A DNA stretch of 64,000 nucleotides. It comes from Myxococcales bacterium. Its GTDB lineage: Bacteria; Myxococcota_A; Polyangia; Polyangiales; Ga0077539. The position numbers and the translations under genes are program-made. The notes beneath the pieces were generated by a model that saw nothing but the letters and a program-made list of their open reading frames with translations, searched no databases and had not been told where the DNA came from. Below are positions 25,711 through 34,028 of the stretch, in pieces; the first letter of the stretch is position 1; every line of letters starts with the position of its first letter. The stretch lies in assembly GCA_016793325.1 (NCBI GenBank), contig JAEUKI010000060.1, positions 1 to 64,000 on the forward strand. The letters are read 5' to 3'.

Positions 25711-26712
25711 TCAACGAGACGGCGCAGGAAGGCCGTTTCGGTGCTCGTGCAAGAACTGCAAGAAGTTCTTCGCGCGCTCGATGAGGTCGTCGTACGTCAA
25801 GATCGTGATGTTCGCGTAGTAGCGATTCTCGAGCCGCAGCCGCTCGCGCAGCTCGCGTTCTTCGTCGGTTCCGTAGCGGCCAATGACGACGAAGCCTCGC
25901 GGCCTGTTTGCCACCACGGCGAGCCCTTTGCGCGCATCGTAGCCGAGGCCCCCAGAAGACTCGCGCTCGGCGAGCTCGAGATACTGCATCACTTGGCCCA
26001 GCGCCTTTGCGCAGTCAGTGCTGTGATGCCACCAGTCGTTGTAGCGCTGAAACAGCTTGTCGCGTGGCAGCTTCAACTCCCACAAGTCGGGGAAGCCATC
26101 GTGCCGAACCGCGTAGAGATCGATCTTCGCCCCCCGGCTGACCTCGTATGGAGAGCGAACCTCGCGGTACTCGGGGCCGAGGATCGCGCGCCAGTGCGCA
26201 TGGATGAAACGGCGATAGGCCTCTTCGTGCTCGTCATCCTTGTCCACGAGCGCGCGAAATTCGCGCAACGATCGCCCGAGCACGTGAGCAGGCGCGCTCG
26301 AAGCCCGCGCGACGGCGTCGAGCAATGAGCGCTCGAGGTTCTCGTCGTCTTTGAAAACGAAATCACCGCCTCGCGTGCGTTGCAGCACTTCGCGCATGAG
26401 CGTTCGGTTCATGCTGTGGGCCGTCATGACGACGATCGGACGAAACGGGTCCTGCGCGACCAAATCGTGCAGCGCTCGCAGCCCGTGATCGGTCGACTCG
26501 TCGGCGCGTCCGTCTTCGGACGGCAATTGCAGGTCGAGCACCACGACGTCGAACGTCCCCTCGCGCGACATCGCGACCCCGGACGCTGAGCTCGAGGCGC
26601 GCGCAACGGGATAATTGTTGTCACGCAGCCACCGTAGCGTCTGCTCCGCCGCGCCATCATCGTCTTCGACGAGCAGAACGCCCACTCGTTCGGGTCGGAT
26701 CGGATCTGCCAT
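25711..26712 (-). CDS. Response regulator with Shedu/DUF4263 nuclease output domain
   Basis: This 333-residue protein has two domains. Residues 10-135 are a CheY-like receiver with a complete active site: D17/D18, phospho-acceptor D60 (VVVLDLQLP), T97 (VVMTAHS) and K121 (FVFKDDE). Residues ~160-325 match the DUF4263/Shedu fold, a PD-(D/E)XK nuclease: KIDLYAVRHDG (D198), LWELKLP (E212, K214), GQVMQYLE (Q240), then VVIGRYGT..ERLRLEN and ILTYDDLIERA. Shedu proteins are DNA-cutting anti-phage effectors. The ATG at 26712 follows the kinase stop by 3 bp, with GGAG upstream, so kinase and regulator are co-transcribed. Phosphorylation-gated cutting is inferred. Confidence 0.85.
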   Translation of the reverse strand: MADPIRPERVGVLLVEDDDGAAEQTLRWLRDNNYPVARASSSASGVAMSREGTFDVVVLDLQLPSEDGRADESTDHGLRALHDLVAQDPFRPIVVMTAHSMNRTLMREVLQRTRGGDFVFKDDENLERSLLDAVARASSAPAHVLGRSLREFRALVDKDDEHEEAYRRFIHAHWRAILGPEYREVRSPYEVSRGAKIDLYAVRHDGFPDLWELKLPRDKLFQRYNDWWHHSTDCAKALGQVMQYLELAERESSGGLGYDARKGLAVVANRPRGFVVIGRYGTDEERELRERLRLENRYYANITILTYDDLIERAKNFLQFLHEHRNGLPAPSR

Positions 26713-26715
26713 CAC

Positions 26716-28692
26716 TCACTCTCCTGCGACGAGTCGCAGCAAGAACACCGTCTCGCCGTGGGCTCGTTCGAGCACCAGCCTGCCGTTCATGCGTTCGGCG
26801 TAGCGCCGTGCGATCGTCAGCCCGAGGCCCGAGCCGCGTGGCTTGCCTTCGCCGCCCTTCTTGGTTGTGACGAACGGCTCGAACACACGATCGCGATCCT
26901 CGTCGACGATTCCACAGCCACGATCACGGACGCGAATTTCGATCGTCTCGTCGACTCGCATCACTTCGACCGCGACCGCGCGATGCGCCGCGTCGACGGT
27001 TTGGTAGCTCACTGCGTGGATCGCATTTTCGAGCAAACAAAAGAGCACCTCTCGAAGCCCGTCTTCGTCCGCCCGAGCTCGGTGCGAGTCGTGTACGTCG
27101 ACGTGAATCCACGAACGCTTGTCAGCCTCGAGCTGCAACGACTGGATCGCCGCGTCGATGATCGGGGCCAGCTCGAGCGACCGCAACGTCCATTCGTGCG
27201 AGCGATCGAGACGATTGCTTTGGTCTGTGAGCCGCTTGAGAAAGCGAAGCTCGGCATCGATTCCGCTGAGCGACTCCGCAGCGTGAAGCGTGGCGGCGTC
27301 ACCGATGGCCTTCCGCAGCTGCTTCACGTGGCTGTACAAAGAACCCACGGCGCGATTCAGCTGGTGCGCGAGCGTGAGATTCACCTCGCGTTCGACGGTG
27401 CGCGCGACGTCCTGACGCACTGACGCGAGGCGATCCTCGGAGAACCGCGACGCGAGCTCGGGATCAATGGCGCGCGCAAACTGCAGCACAAATCGCTCGG
27501 GAATCGAATAGCGAACCAGGAGACTGTCGTCGCCTCGGCGAAGCTGCGCCACGAGGTGCTGCGCGACGAGGTAGTGACGAAAGGTGAGCGACACGTCCTC
27601 GATTGTCGGCGCAGAAAACACGCCCCTCCGACGCTTCGACACCAGCTCTTCAATCCCTCGGGGATCGATGTCTTCGACTTCGCCCAAAACAAAATTGCGA
27701 AGCGCCAGCCGATTCAAGCGCTGGGTCTCGTTGGTCGATCGACGCCCTCCGGGTCTGGCGTCTCGAAACGCAACGACGAGCGCGGCGATCGGCGGCTTTA
27801 GCCCCTTGCTCTCGCGAGCGCCCGCGAACAGCGCGAGACGAAGCCGCGGCGACCGACGGATCGCATCCAGCAGGGGCGGATCGTCCTCGAAGATCTTCGA
27901 CCACTCCCTACGGAGTGAAGTCGTCGCAGCGAGTGCGTCGAGCACGGTCTCGAGCGAAAGCGAAAGCGCAATTCGCCGCACGGAAGCTTCACCATGCTCT
28001 ACGCGAATCCCCGACAAGCTCCGAGCGCCGCCTACGAGTCGCTTGACGAATCCACGTGAGTATAGGCGTCCGCTCGCACGAACAGAGACGTGACGACTCG
28101 CGGGCGCGGAGCCGTCGTCGAGCAATACGAGCGGCAGGCGATCGAGCGTAGACGCGAACCGCGCGATACGTTCGCGTAGGACAGCAACGACCACACCGTG
28201 AATGAGAGAAAAGTCGCCGTCGACCGCAACAACCGACGTGTCGGACTCATCGAGCCAGCCAGCAATCCATGAGCGAGCGTCCGTCGACTCGCCGTTCTCG
28301 ACGACTAGCAGCTCGAGCCTTGGACCAACTGCATCACGCGCGTCGTACGAGTCGAGCACACGGCTGAGCACGAGCGCGAGGTGTCGCTCGGTGAGAAAGC
28401 ACGATCGATCGTCGCTTACGTTTGCGATCGCGAAAGCGTCCGGTCGCTCGGAGCCCACAACGACGAACGCGCGGTCTGCGCCGACCAAGAGGCGCTGCTG
28501 CTCCAGTGCAGCAACCGCCGCCTCTCGATTTTCGGGAAACGCCTCTGCCGTCGTCCACCAGATCCGTGTGGACGGAAACGCTTCGCGCGAGATCGCGAAC
28601 CGATCGAGCTCGCCGGGTCGCTGCGAAACGCGCTCTTCGAGCTCGTACCCTGCGTCGGTGAACCACGCACGAACGTCGTCTTCGAGCGCCAT
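26716..28692 (-). CDS. Hybrid histidine kinase with degenerate STAND/NACHT-like N-terminus
   Basis: This 658-residue protein ends in a full HATPase: N box LLENAIHAV (N556), DRGCGI (D590-G594), FEPFVTTK (from 604) and GSGLGL (620-625). The phospho-acceptor is probably H443 in NLTLAHQLNRAVGSL. There are no TM helices or PAS domain. Residues 1-110 are an unassigned alpha/beta module (LDRFAIS..RIWWTTAEAF). Residues ~150-390 look like a STAND NTPase that lost its P-loop: VVAVDGDFSLIHGVVVAVL sits where Walker A would be, and LTFRHYLVAQHLVAQL resembles the F-x-H..A..L motif that ends NACHT modules. That assignment is tentative. Partner of the adjacent receiver-Shedu protein; divergent from SEC-C2. 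Confidence 0.75.
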   Translation of the reverse strand: MALEDDVRAWFTDAGYELEERVSQRPGELDRFAISREAFPSTRIWWTTAEAFPENREAAVAALEQQRLLVGADRAFVVVGSERPDAFAIANVSDDRSCFLTERHLALVLSRVLDSYDARDAVGPRLELLVVENGESTDARSWIAGWLDESDTSVVAVDGDFSLIHGVVVAVLRERIARFASTLDRLPLVLLDDGSAPASRHVSVRASGRLYSRGFVKRLVGGARSLSGIRVEHGEASVRRIALSLSLETVLDALAATTSLRREWSKIFEDDPPLLDAIRRSPRLRLALFAGARESKGLKPPIAALVVAFRDARPGGRRSTNETQRLNRLALRNFVLGEVEDIDPRGIEELVSKRRRGVFSAPTIEDVSLTFRHYLVAQHLVAQLRRGDDSLLVRYSIPERFVLQFARAIDPELASRFSEDRLASVRQDVARTVEREVNLTLAHQLNRAVGSLYSHVKQLRKAIGDAATLHAAESLSGIDAELRFLKRLTDQSNRLDRSHEWTLRSLELAPIIDAAIQSLQLEADKRSWIHVDVHDSHRARADEDGLREVLFCLLENAIHAVSYQTVDAAHRAVAVEVMRVDETIEIRVRDRGCGIVDEDRDRVFEPFVTTKKGGEGKPRGSGLGLTIARRYAERMNGRLVLERAHGETVFLLRLVAGE

Positions 28693-28704
28693 TGTCTAGC
28701 AGAA

Positions 28705-28728
28705 CGAGTGTAGTCGATCGAACACTCG
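28705..28728. promoter_or_regulatory. Operator-like dyad in the divergent kinase/SEC-C2 region
   Basis: CGAGTGT (28705-28711) and ACACTCG (28722-28728) are perfect complements around a self-complementary TCGATCGA core. The dyad sits in the 108-bp space between the divergent kinase and SEC-C2 genes, within 15-40 bp of the kinase start. It is a candidate site for a repressor acting on the kinase/nuclease operon. Confidence 0.45.
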
Positions 28729-28800
28729 CGCGCAGTCGCGAAGAGTCCGAGACGACGCGTGCATTTGCGTTGACGCTCGGTGCGATACGATCGACGCGCG

Positions 28801-30219
28801 ATGGCGCACGACGAGCACTTTCTGCAGCGACTCGATCGGCTGAGCGACGAGCACCTCGCGCTGGCGTTGATGCTCTATCGAGAGCCCGTGTTCGTCCGCG
28901 AGGCGATCGACGCGGCGGGGATCGGAACGGCACCCGAGCGCGTGAGCATCGAGCTGACGGATCGACCGCTCGGGCCGCGCGTGCTCGTCGCGCGCGACGG
29001 CGCGTTCGTCACGTGTCTGAGCGAAGGGATGGCCAACGGACCGTGGCCCAGGATCAAGCGCTCGACGCTCGACGTCGCGATCGGGCGCATCGATCGAGGT
29101 CGGCGACTGTTCGACGAGGCTGAGAAGCGGAGCGTTCCTGAGTGGGCCGCGATGTTGCGTCGCATCGACGAGGCGGGACCGTGGATGACCCGCGAAGAGA
29201 TCCGCGAGTACCGCGTCGTTGGCGAAGTGACGCCGCTGCACGCGCCCACCACCATGCTCCAAGCAACGCGACGTTGGCTGGCGCTGCAGAAGGAGATCAT
29301 CGACGTTCCGATCGGCGAGTCGCTCGAGGACGAGCGGATGAAGGCCATTTGGCGGCTCGGGTGGTCCCTGCTTCACAACGCGTCGATCAGCGCGATGAGC
29401 GCGAAGCTCGTGGCTGAGCTCGTCGCAGAAGAGCCGCTTCCCCACGTGAAAGACCCGCTCGCGCTGCTCGGCGCGATGGCGATCGCGCCCGCGTTGCTGG
29501 CGACCCAAGCGGGTGTGTTTCGCTCTGCGCAGATGACGTTTCGCGCAGGAAAAGTGGGGCTCGCGGCGTTGAAGCACACGATGAGCCTTCGCGCTGGAAG
29601 CCATCTCGAAGCGATGACGCTGCTCTCGGGGCTCACCACGCACGCCGCGTTCGGATCGAAGACACGCGCGGAGGCCGAGAAGTACCTTCGAGTGAACAAG
29701 CCAGCCGACGACGCTCCCGAGCCGAAGAACCTCGAGGAGGCGCTGCAGAGACGCGCACAGACGTACCGAACGTACGGAGGCGGGCTGCTCGACGACATGC
29801 GAGCCAACCCCGAGTCGATCCAACGCGTGCTTCGCGCGACCGCGTGGAACTGCCTCGACGCACAAGCGCGCGAACGCTTCGGCCGAAGCGAGGACCTGCC
29901 GTCGGAGCTGTTGATCCCCCTCGCGGCGCAGTCGATGGTTGGGTTCACCGCGCGCGAGACCGCTCCCGTCTCGATGATGTTGGCGCCGACCATCGCGTCC
30001 GCGCCGCCCGAAGAGTTGTATCTCCCCGCCGCGCACAAGAAGCTCGCGTTCGCGAAGTTCTACGAGCCCGAGTGGCTGTGGGGCTGGGCCTACGTCGCAG
30101 AGGGCATCTCGGGCCTGCACCCGAAGAAGGAAGCGAAGAAGGGCACCGTCAGCGAAGGTCGCAACGCCCCGTGCTCGTGCGGCAGCGGAAAGAAGTTCAA
30201 GCGCTGCTGCGGAGCGTGA
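28801..30219 (+). CDS. SEC-C motif protein, paralogue 2
   Basis: This 472-residue paralogue of the protein at 24209 has near-identical N-terminal residues (MAHDEHFLQRLDRLSDEHLA..). Conserved blocks recur throughout (LVARDGAFVTCLSEGMANGP, FGSKTRAEAEKYLRV, LPSELLIPLAAQS), and it has the same Zn-binding C-terminus (CSCGSGKKFKRCCGA). Here the motif is the canonical GSGKK form; paralogue 1 has GSRKK. It is divergent from the kinase/Shedu operon, 108 bp away. Similarity persists for about 20 bp past the stop, so gene and downstream element appear to have been duplicated together. Confidence 0.8.
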   Translation: MAHDEHFLQRLDRLSDEHLALALMLYREPVFVREAIDAAGIGTAPERVSIELTDRPLGPRVLVARDGAFVTCLSEGMANGPWPRIKRSTLDVAIGRIDRGRRLFDEAEKRSVPEWAAMLRRIDEAGPWMTREEIREYRVVGEVTPLHAPTTMLQATRRWLALQKEIIDVPIGESLEDERMKAIWRLGWSLLHNASISAMSAKLVAELVAEEPLPHVKDPLALLGAMAIAPALLATQAGVFRSAQMTFRAGKVGLAALKHTMSLRAGSHLEAMTLLSGLTTHAAFGSKTRAEAEKYLRVNKPADDAPEPKNLEEALQRRAQTYRTYGGGLLDDMRANPESIQRVLRATAWNCLDAQARERFGRSEDLPSELLIPLAAQSMVGFTARETAPVSMMLAPTIASAPPEELYLPAAHKKLAFAKFYEPEWLWGWAYVAEGISGLHPKKEAKKGTVSEGRNAPCSCGSGKKFKRCCGA

Positions 30220-30248
30220 GCTACGCGCGACCCTCGACGCCCCACTGA

Positions 30249-30288
30249 GTCCCAATGTCGGGACGCCCGTCGGTCAAATTGACCGACG
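30249..30288. repeat. Double-palindrome element, copy 3
   Basis: Dyad 1 is GTCCCAA-tg-TCGGGAC (30249-30264; one mismatch). Dyad 2 is a perfect 21-bp palindrome with arms CGTCGGTCAA and TTGACCGACG (30268-30288). It follows the SEC-C2 stop by 30 bp and precedes the convergent glnA stop. Confidence 0.7.
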
Positions 30289-30360
30289 CGTGGATCGCAG
30301 GGAATCACGCGTTTTTCACCCCTCCACAGCCCCTGCTTCACCCTCCCCCGCGTCGCTCGA

Positions 30361-31770
30361 TCACACGTCGTAGTACAGGAAGTACTCCATCGGCGTCGGG
30401 CGCAGGCGCACGGGGTCGTGCTCGTTCGAGCGCTTGTACTCGATCCAGGTCTCGAGCAGGTCCTTGGTGAACACGTCGCCCTTCAGCAAGAACTCGTGGT
30501 CCGCTTCGAGCGCGTCCATCGCTTCGCCGAGCGAGCCGCACACCTGCGGGACGCTCTTCGCTTCTTCGGGCGAGAGCGAGTAGATGTCTTTGTCGAGCGC
30601 GTCGCCGGGCGAGAGGCGGTTCATCACGCCGTCGAGCCCAGCCATCATCATCGCGGCGAACGCGAGGTAGCCGTTGCACGAAGGATCCGGGAAGCGCACT
30701 TCGATGCGCTTGGCCTTCGGGCTCGACGAGAACATCGGGATGCGGATCGACGCCGAGCGGTTGCGCGAGCTGTACGCGAGGTTGACCGGCGCTTCGTAGC
30801 CCGGAACGAGCCTGCGATAGCTGTTCACCGTCGGGTTGGTGATCGCGTTGAGGGCCTTGGCGTGCTTCAAGATTCCCGCGATGTAGTGCATCGCCATCTC
30901 GCTCATGCCCGCATAGCCGTCGCCTGCGAAGAGGGGCTTGCCGCCCTTCCACAGCGACTGGTGCACGTGCATGCCCGAGCCGTTGTCACCGTAGAGGGGC
31001 TTGGGCATGAACGTCGCGCTGCGGCCGTTGCGAAAGGCGACGTTCTTCACGATGTATTTGAACCACAGCAGCTTGTCCGCCATGGTCACCATCGAGTCGA
31101 ACTTCATGTCGATCTCGCACTGACCCGCCGTGGCCACCTCGTGGTGCGACGTCTCGACCTCGATGCCGACCGCCTCGAGGCACTGGCACATCTCCGTGCG
31201 GATATCCATCAAGCGGTCGTGCGGGGCGACGGGGAAGTAGCCCTGCTTGTGACGGATCGTGTAGCCGAGGTTCTTGTCGCCGGTGCCCGAGTTCCACGTG
31301 GCTTCTTCGGAGTCGACCGAGAAGAACTGCTCGTGCGGCTTCACCTCGTAGCGGACGTCGTCGAAGATGAAGAACTCCGCCTCGGGACCACAGTAGATCG
31401 TGTCCGCGATGTTGGTGCTCTTCAGGTACGCCTCGGCCTTGCGCGCGATGTAGCGCGGGTCGCGGCCGTACGGCTGGCGCGTGATGGGATCGACGATGTT
31501 GCAGATCAGCGACAGCGTGGGCTGCGCCATGAACGGGTCCATCCGAGCCGTGGGAGCCTCGGGCAAGAGCAACATGTCCGACTCGTTGATGGCCTTCCAT
31601 CCGCGGATGGAGCTTCCGTCGAAGCCGAAGCCATCTTCGAACGCGTCCTCCGTCAGTCGATGAAACGGAACGCTCGTGTGCTGCCACTGCCCGAGCAAGT
31701 CGCAGAACTTGAGGTCCACCATCACGGCGTTGTGCTTGCGTCCGAGCTCGATCGCGTCCTTCGGGTGCAT
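30361..31770 (-). CDS. glnA: Glutamine synthetase type I
   Basis: This 469-residue protein is full length for GSI. It has the family blocks GFDGSSIRGW, EAEFFIFDD, NGSGMHVHQSLW, the AYSSRNRSASIRIP region and FPDPSCNGYLAFAAMMMAGLDG. It makes glutamine from glutamate, ammonia and ATP. KDIYSLSPEE near residue 393 holds the Tyr that is adenylylated in the beta-subtype, so GlnE-type control is likely. It lies 48 bp downstream of glnB in the same direction and has an AAGGA Shine-Dalgarno. This is the classic nitrogen-assimilation operon. Confidence 0.95.
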   Translation of the reverse strand: MHPKDAIELGRKHNAVMVDLKFCDLLGQWQHTSVPFHRLTEDAFEDGFGFDGSSIRGWKAINESDMLLLPEAPTARMDPFMAQPTLSLICNIVDPITRQPYGRDPRYIARKAEAYLKSTNIADTIYCGPEAEFFIFDDVRYEVKPHEQFFSVDSEEATWNSGTGDKNLGYTIRHKQGYFPVAPHDRLMDIRTEMCQCLEAVGIEVETSHHEVATAGQCEIDMKFDSMVTMADKLLWFKYIVKNVAFRNGRSATFMPKPLYGDNGSGMHVHQSLWKGGKPLFAGDGYAGMSEMAMHYIAGILKHAKALNAITNPTVNSYRRLVPGYEAPVNLAYSSRNRSASIRIPMFSSSPKAKRIEVRFPDPSCNGYLAFAAMMMAGLDGVMNRLSPGDALDKDIYSLSPEEAKSVPQVCGSLGEAMDALEADHEFLLKGDVFTKDLLETWIEYKRSNEHDPVRLRPTPMEYFLYYDV

Positions 31771-31818
31771 GAGAGTCCTTCGCTTTGTGTGTGTTGCTTC
31801 GAGTGAGTTGAAAAATGG

Positions 31819-32157
31819 CTAGATCGCGTCGCCGCCGCGCTCGCCGGTGCGAATGCGGACGGCTTCTTCGATCGGGATCACGAAGATCTTTCCGTCGCCG
31901 ATGCGGCCGGTCTTCGCGGTGCGCTCGATGGCGTCGATCACCGCGGCGACCTGGTTGTCGTGCACGACGATCTCGATCTTCACCTTCGGGACGAAATCCA
32001 CGACGTACGCGCTGCCGCGATAGACTTCTTTCTTGCCGCCCGTGCGGCCGAAGCCCTTCACTTCAGTGACGGTCATCCCCTGGATCCCCACCTCGGCCAG
32101 GGCGTCCTTCACTTCATCGAGTTTGAACGGCTTGATGATCGCTTCGACCCGCTTCAC
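31819..32157 (-). CDS. glnB: Nitrogen regulatory protein P-II
   Basis: This 112-residue protein is a textbook PII: MKRVEAIIKPFKLDEVKDAL start, T-loop GRTGGKKEVYRGSAYVVDF with uridylylation site Y51 (and Y46), and the C-terminal TGRIGDGKIFV ATP/2-oxoglutarate loop. It senses nitrogen and energy status and adjusts GS adenylylation. It is the first gene of the glnB-glnA unit. Which of GlnB or GlnK it is cannot be told without an amtB neighbour, but linkage to glnA favours GlnB. Confidence 0.93.
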   Translation of the reverse strand: MKRVEAIIKPFKLDEVKDALAEVGIQGMTVTEVKGFGRTGGKKEVYRGSAYVVDFVPKVKIEIVVHDNQVAAVIDAIERTAKTGRIGDGKIFVIPIEEAVRIRTGERGGDAI

Positions 32158-32498
32158 GGCATTCAGTCCTTCGTGCGCTGTTCGCGATGCGACAATGGGT
32201 CCGTTCGCGTCGCTGCGAGCGCGGCGCGAATCAGAGCCCGACGGCGCACGGTTCGTACAGTTCTCGACGTTAACGGGACGTTAACTCGCGGAGAATTTGG
32301 CGAGCCGCCGGACCTCGACGCCCGCCACGTTGCTCGATCCGCGCTGCGCAACGCGCGCGAAAATCCCTCGCGAAGCGCGATCGACCGCGTCCAGCCCGCG
32401 GCCCGAATGCTGCACCGCTTCGGGCCGATCGAAGCGCGATGCGATTGCTCACACTTCCCGATTCAGTCGCCGCCTGCGATACGCTGCCCTGCGGCTCG
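32158..32498. promoter_or_regulatory. Divergent glnB / FHA-activator control region (341 bp)
   Basis: The region has no gene. Two direct copies of GACGTTAAC (32266-32274 and 32277-32285), each with a GTTAAC palindrome and spaced 11 bp, look like an operator pair. I looked for a sigma-54 -24/-12 element (TGGCAC-N5-TTGC) on both strands and did not find a convincing one. Confidence 0.35.
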
Positions 32499-34019
32499 AT
32501 GAACACAGGCAACGCGCAGAACGAGGCTGCGAGCACCGCGACCCTCCCTCCCTTGCACGCGGCCGAGCGAATCGACCTCGTGTTCGTGGTCGATGGGCAG
32601 ACCTCGGTTCAGCCGCTGCCCAATTCGGGCAGGCTCGTCATCGGCCGCGGCCGCGAGTCCGGGGTGTGCGTCCTGCACTCGTCGCTCTCCCGTGAGCACG
32701 CGGCGCTGTCGCTCCCGGGGCTCGTCCTCGAAGACCTCGGGAGCACCAACGGAACGTTCGTTCGACGCGTCGGCGAAGACGGCCGCCCGATCGAAGTCCA
32801 GGTGACCAAGGGTCAGCCCGTGACGCTCAGCGCGGGCGACGCCTTGCGCCTCGGCGCCGTGACGCTCGTGCTCGTGCCCACGTATTTGCGCGAGACGCAG
32901 CGGACCGTTCGAACGACGGACGCGAGCGTCGTGCTCGAAGACCAGGCCATGAAGGCCATCCACACGCTCATCGAGCGCGTGGCCGCAGCGGACATTCCTG
33001 TGCTCATCCTCGGGGAGACGGGCGTCGGCAAAGAGGTCCTCGCCGAGACGCTTCACAACAAGTCGCCGCGCGCGCGAAAGACCATGGTGCGGCTCAACTG
33101 CGCGGCCCTCAGCGAGAGCCTGCTCGAGAGCGAGCTGTTCGGCCACGAGAAGGGCGCGTTCACCGGCGCGTCCAGCGCGAAGCCCGGCCTCATCGAGACA
33201 GCAGACGGCGGAACGATCCTCCTCGACGAAATCGGCGATCTCTCGCTCGGGTCGCAAGCGAAGCTCCTTCGCGTCCTCGAAGAGCGCAAGGTCATCCGCG
33301 TGGGCGGCGTGGTGCCGCGGTCGGTCGACGTGCGCTTCGTCGCGGCGACGCACAAAGACCTCGCCGAGGCCGCGTCGAAGGGGACGTTTCGAAGCGACCT
33401 GTATTTTCGGCTGGCGGGCGTGGTGCTCGACGTTCCTCCGCTGCGGGCGCGGCCGGGAGAGATCGTCCCCCTCGCGAGGGCCTTCGTCCGCGCGGCGTGC
33501 CATCGGCATCGACGCGCAGTCGAGCCCACGTTTTCAAAGAGCGCGCTCGAGTTCTTGCAGCGCTACGAGTGGCCGGGCAACGTGCGCGAGCTCAAGCACA
33601 CGGTCGAGCGCGCGGTGCTGCTCTGCGACGGCGCGTCGATCGAGCGAGAGCACCTCGCGACGCGCTCGATCGGGGCCGTGGGAGCGCGCAGCGAGGCAGC
33701 GCCCACGAGCACGACGGCCCCCTCAGCGCCGCCTGCGCCTGCGCCGATCTCGACCGACGAAGCTCCGCGCGCTCCGAGCGCCGATGCGACAGGCGGGCTC
33801 CCAGCGGTGACCGCAGACCACGAGGCGAGCGCCGAAGAGCCGCACGCGGGCAGGCCCCCGAAGACGCCCGGGCTCACTCGCGCGGCGATCGAGCGGGCTC
33901 TCGAAAAGTGCGCAGGAAATCAAACGCGCGCCGCCGAGCTCCTCGGCATCTCGCGCCGGACGCTCGTCACGTGGCTCGAGCGCTACAAGATCGCGCGGCC
34001 TCGCACGCCCAAGGGTTGA
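32499..34019 (+). CDS. FHA-domain sigma-54 activator (enhancer-binding protein)
   Basis: This 506-residue regulator begins with an FHA domain (about residues 40-110: RLVIGRGRESGVCVLHSSLSREHA and GSTNGTFV), which binds phosphothreonine. The sigma-54 AAA+ domain follows, with Walker A GETGVGKE (near 171), GAFTGA (near 219) that contacts sigma-54, and Walker B ILLDEIGDL. A Pro/Ala linker leads to a Fis-type HTH (NQTRAAELLGISRRTLVTWL). Myxobacteria use many such regulators downstream of Ser/Thr kinases. The ATG at 32499 was chosen over one 60 bp upstream because the FHA fold starts after it. Linkage to glnB may be coincidental. Confidence 0.88.
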   Translation: MNTGNAQNEAASTATLPPLHAAERIDLVFVVDGQTSVQPLPNSGRLVIGRGRESGVCVLHSSLSREHAALSLPGLVLEDLGSTNGTFVRRVGEDGRPIEVQVTKGQPVTLSAGDALRLGAVTLVLVPTYLRETQRTVRTTDASVVLEDQAMKAIHTLIERVAAADIPVLILGETGVGKEVLAETLHNKSPRARKTMVRLNCAALSESLLESELFGHEKGAFTGASSAKPGLIETADGGTILLDEIGDLSLGSQAKLLRVLEERKVIRVGGVVPRSVDVRFVAATHKDLAEAASKGTFRSDLYFRLAGVVLDVPPLRARPGEIVPLARAFVRAACHRHRRAVEPTFSKSALEFLQRYEWPGNVRELKHTVERAVLLCDGASIEREHLATRSIGAVGARSEAAPTSTTAPSAPPAPAPISTDEAPRAPSADATGGLPAVTADHEASAEEPHAGRPPKTPGLTRAAIERALEKCAGNQTRAAELLGISRRTLVTWLERYKIARPRTPKG

Positions 34020-34028
34020 CCGTCGGCG

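Noticed and set aside
28696..30255. 519-codon ORF antisense to SEC-C2
   Set aside because: Composition and lack of motifs mark it as a shadow; sense gene is conserved with its paralogue.
20121..30288. Double-dyad copies as att sites bounding a mobile island
   Set aside because: No integrase, transposase or tRNA in the window; copies are divergent in the second dyad and do not flank a clean insertion.
32158..32498. Sigma-54 promoter for glnB
   Set aside because: No convincing -24/-12 element found on either strand by eye.
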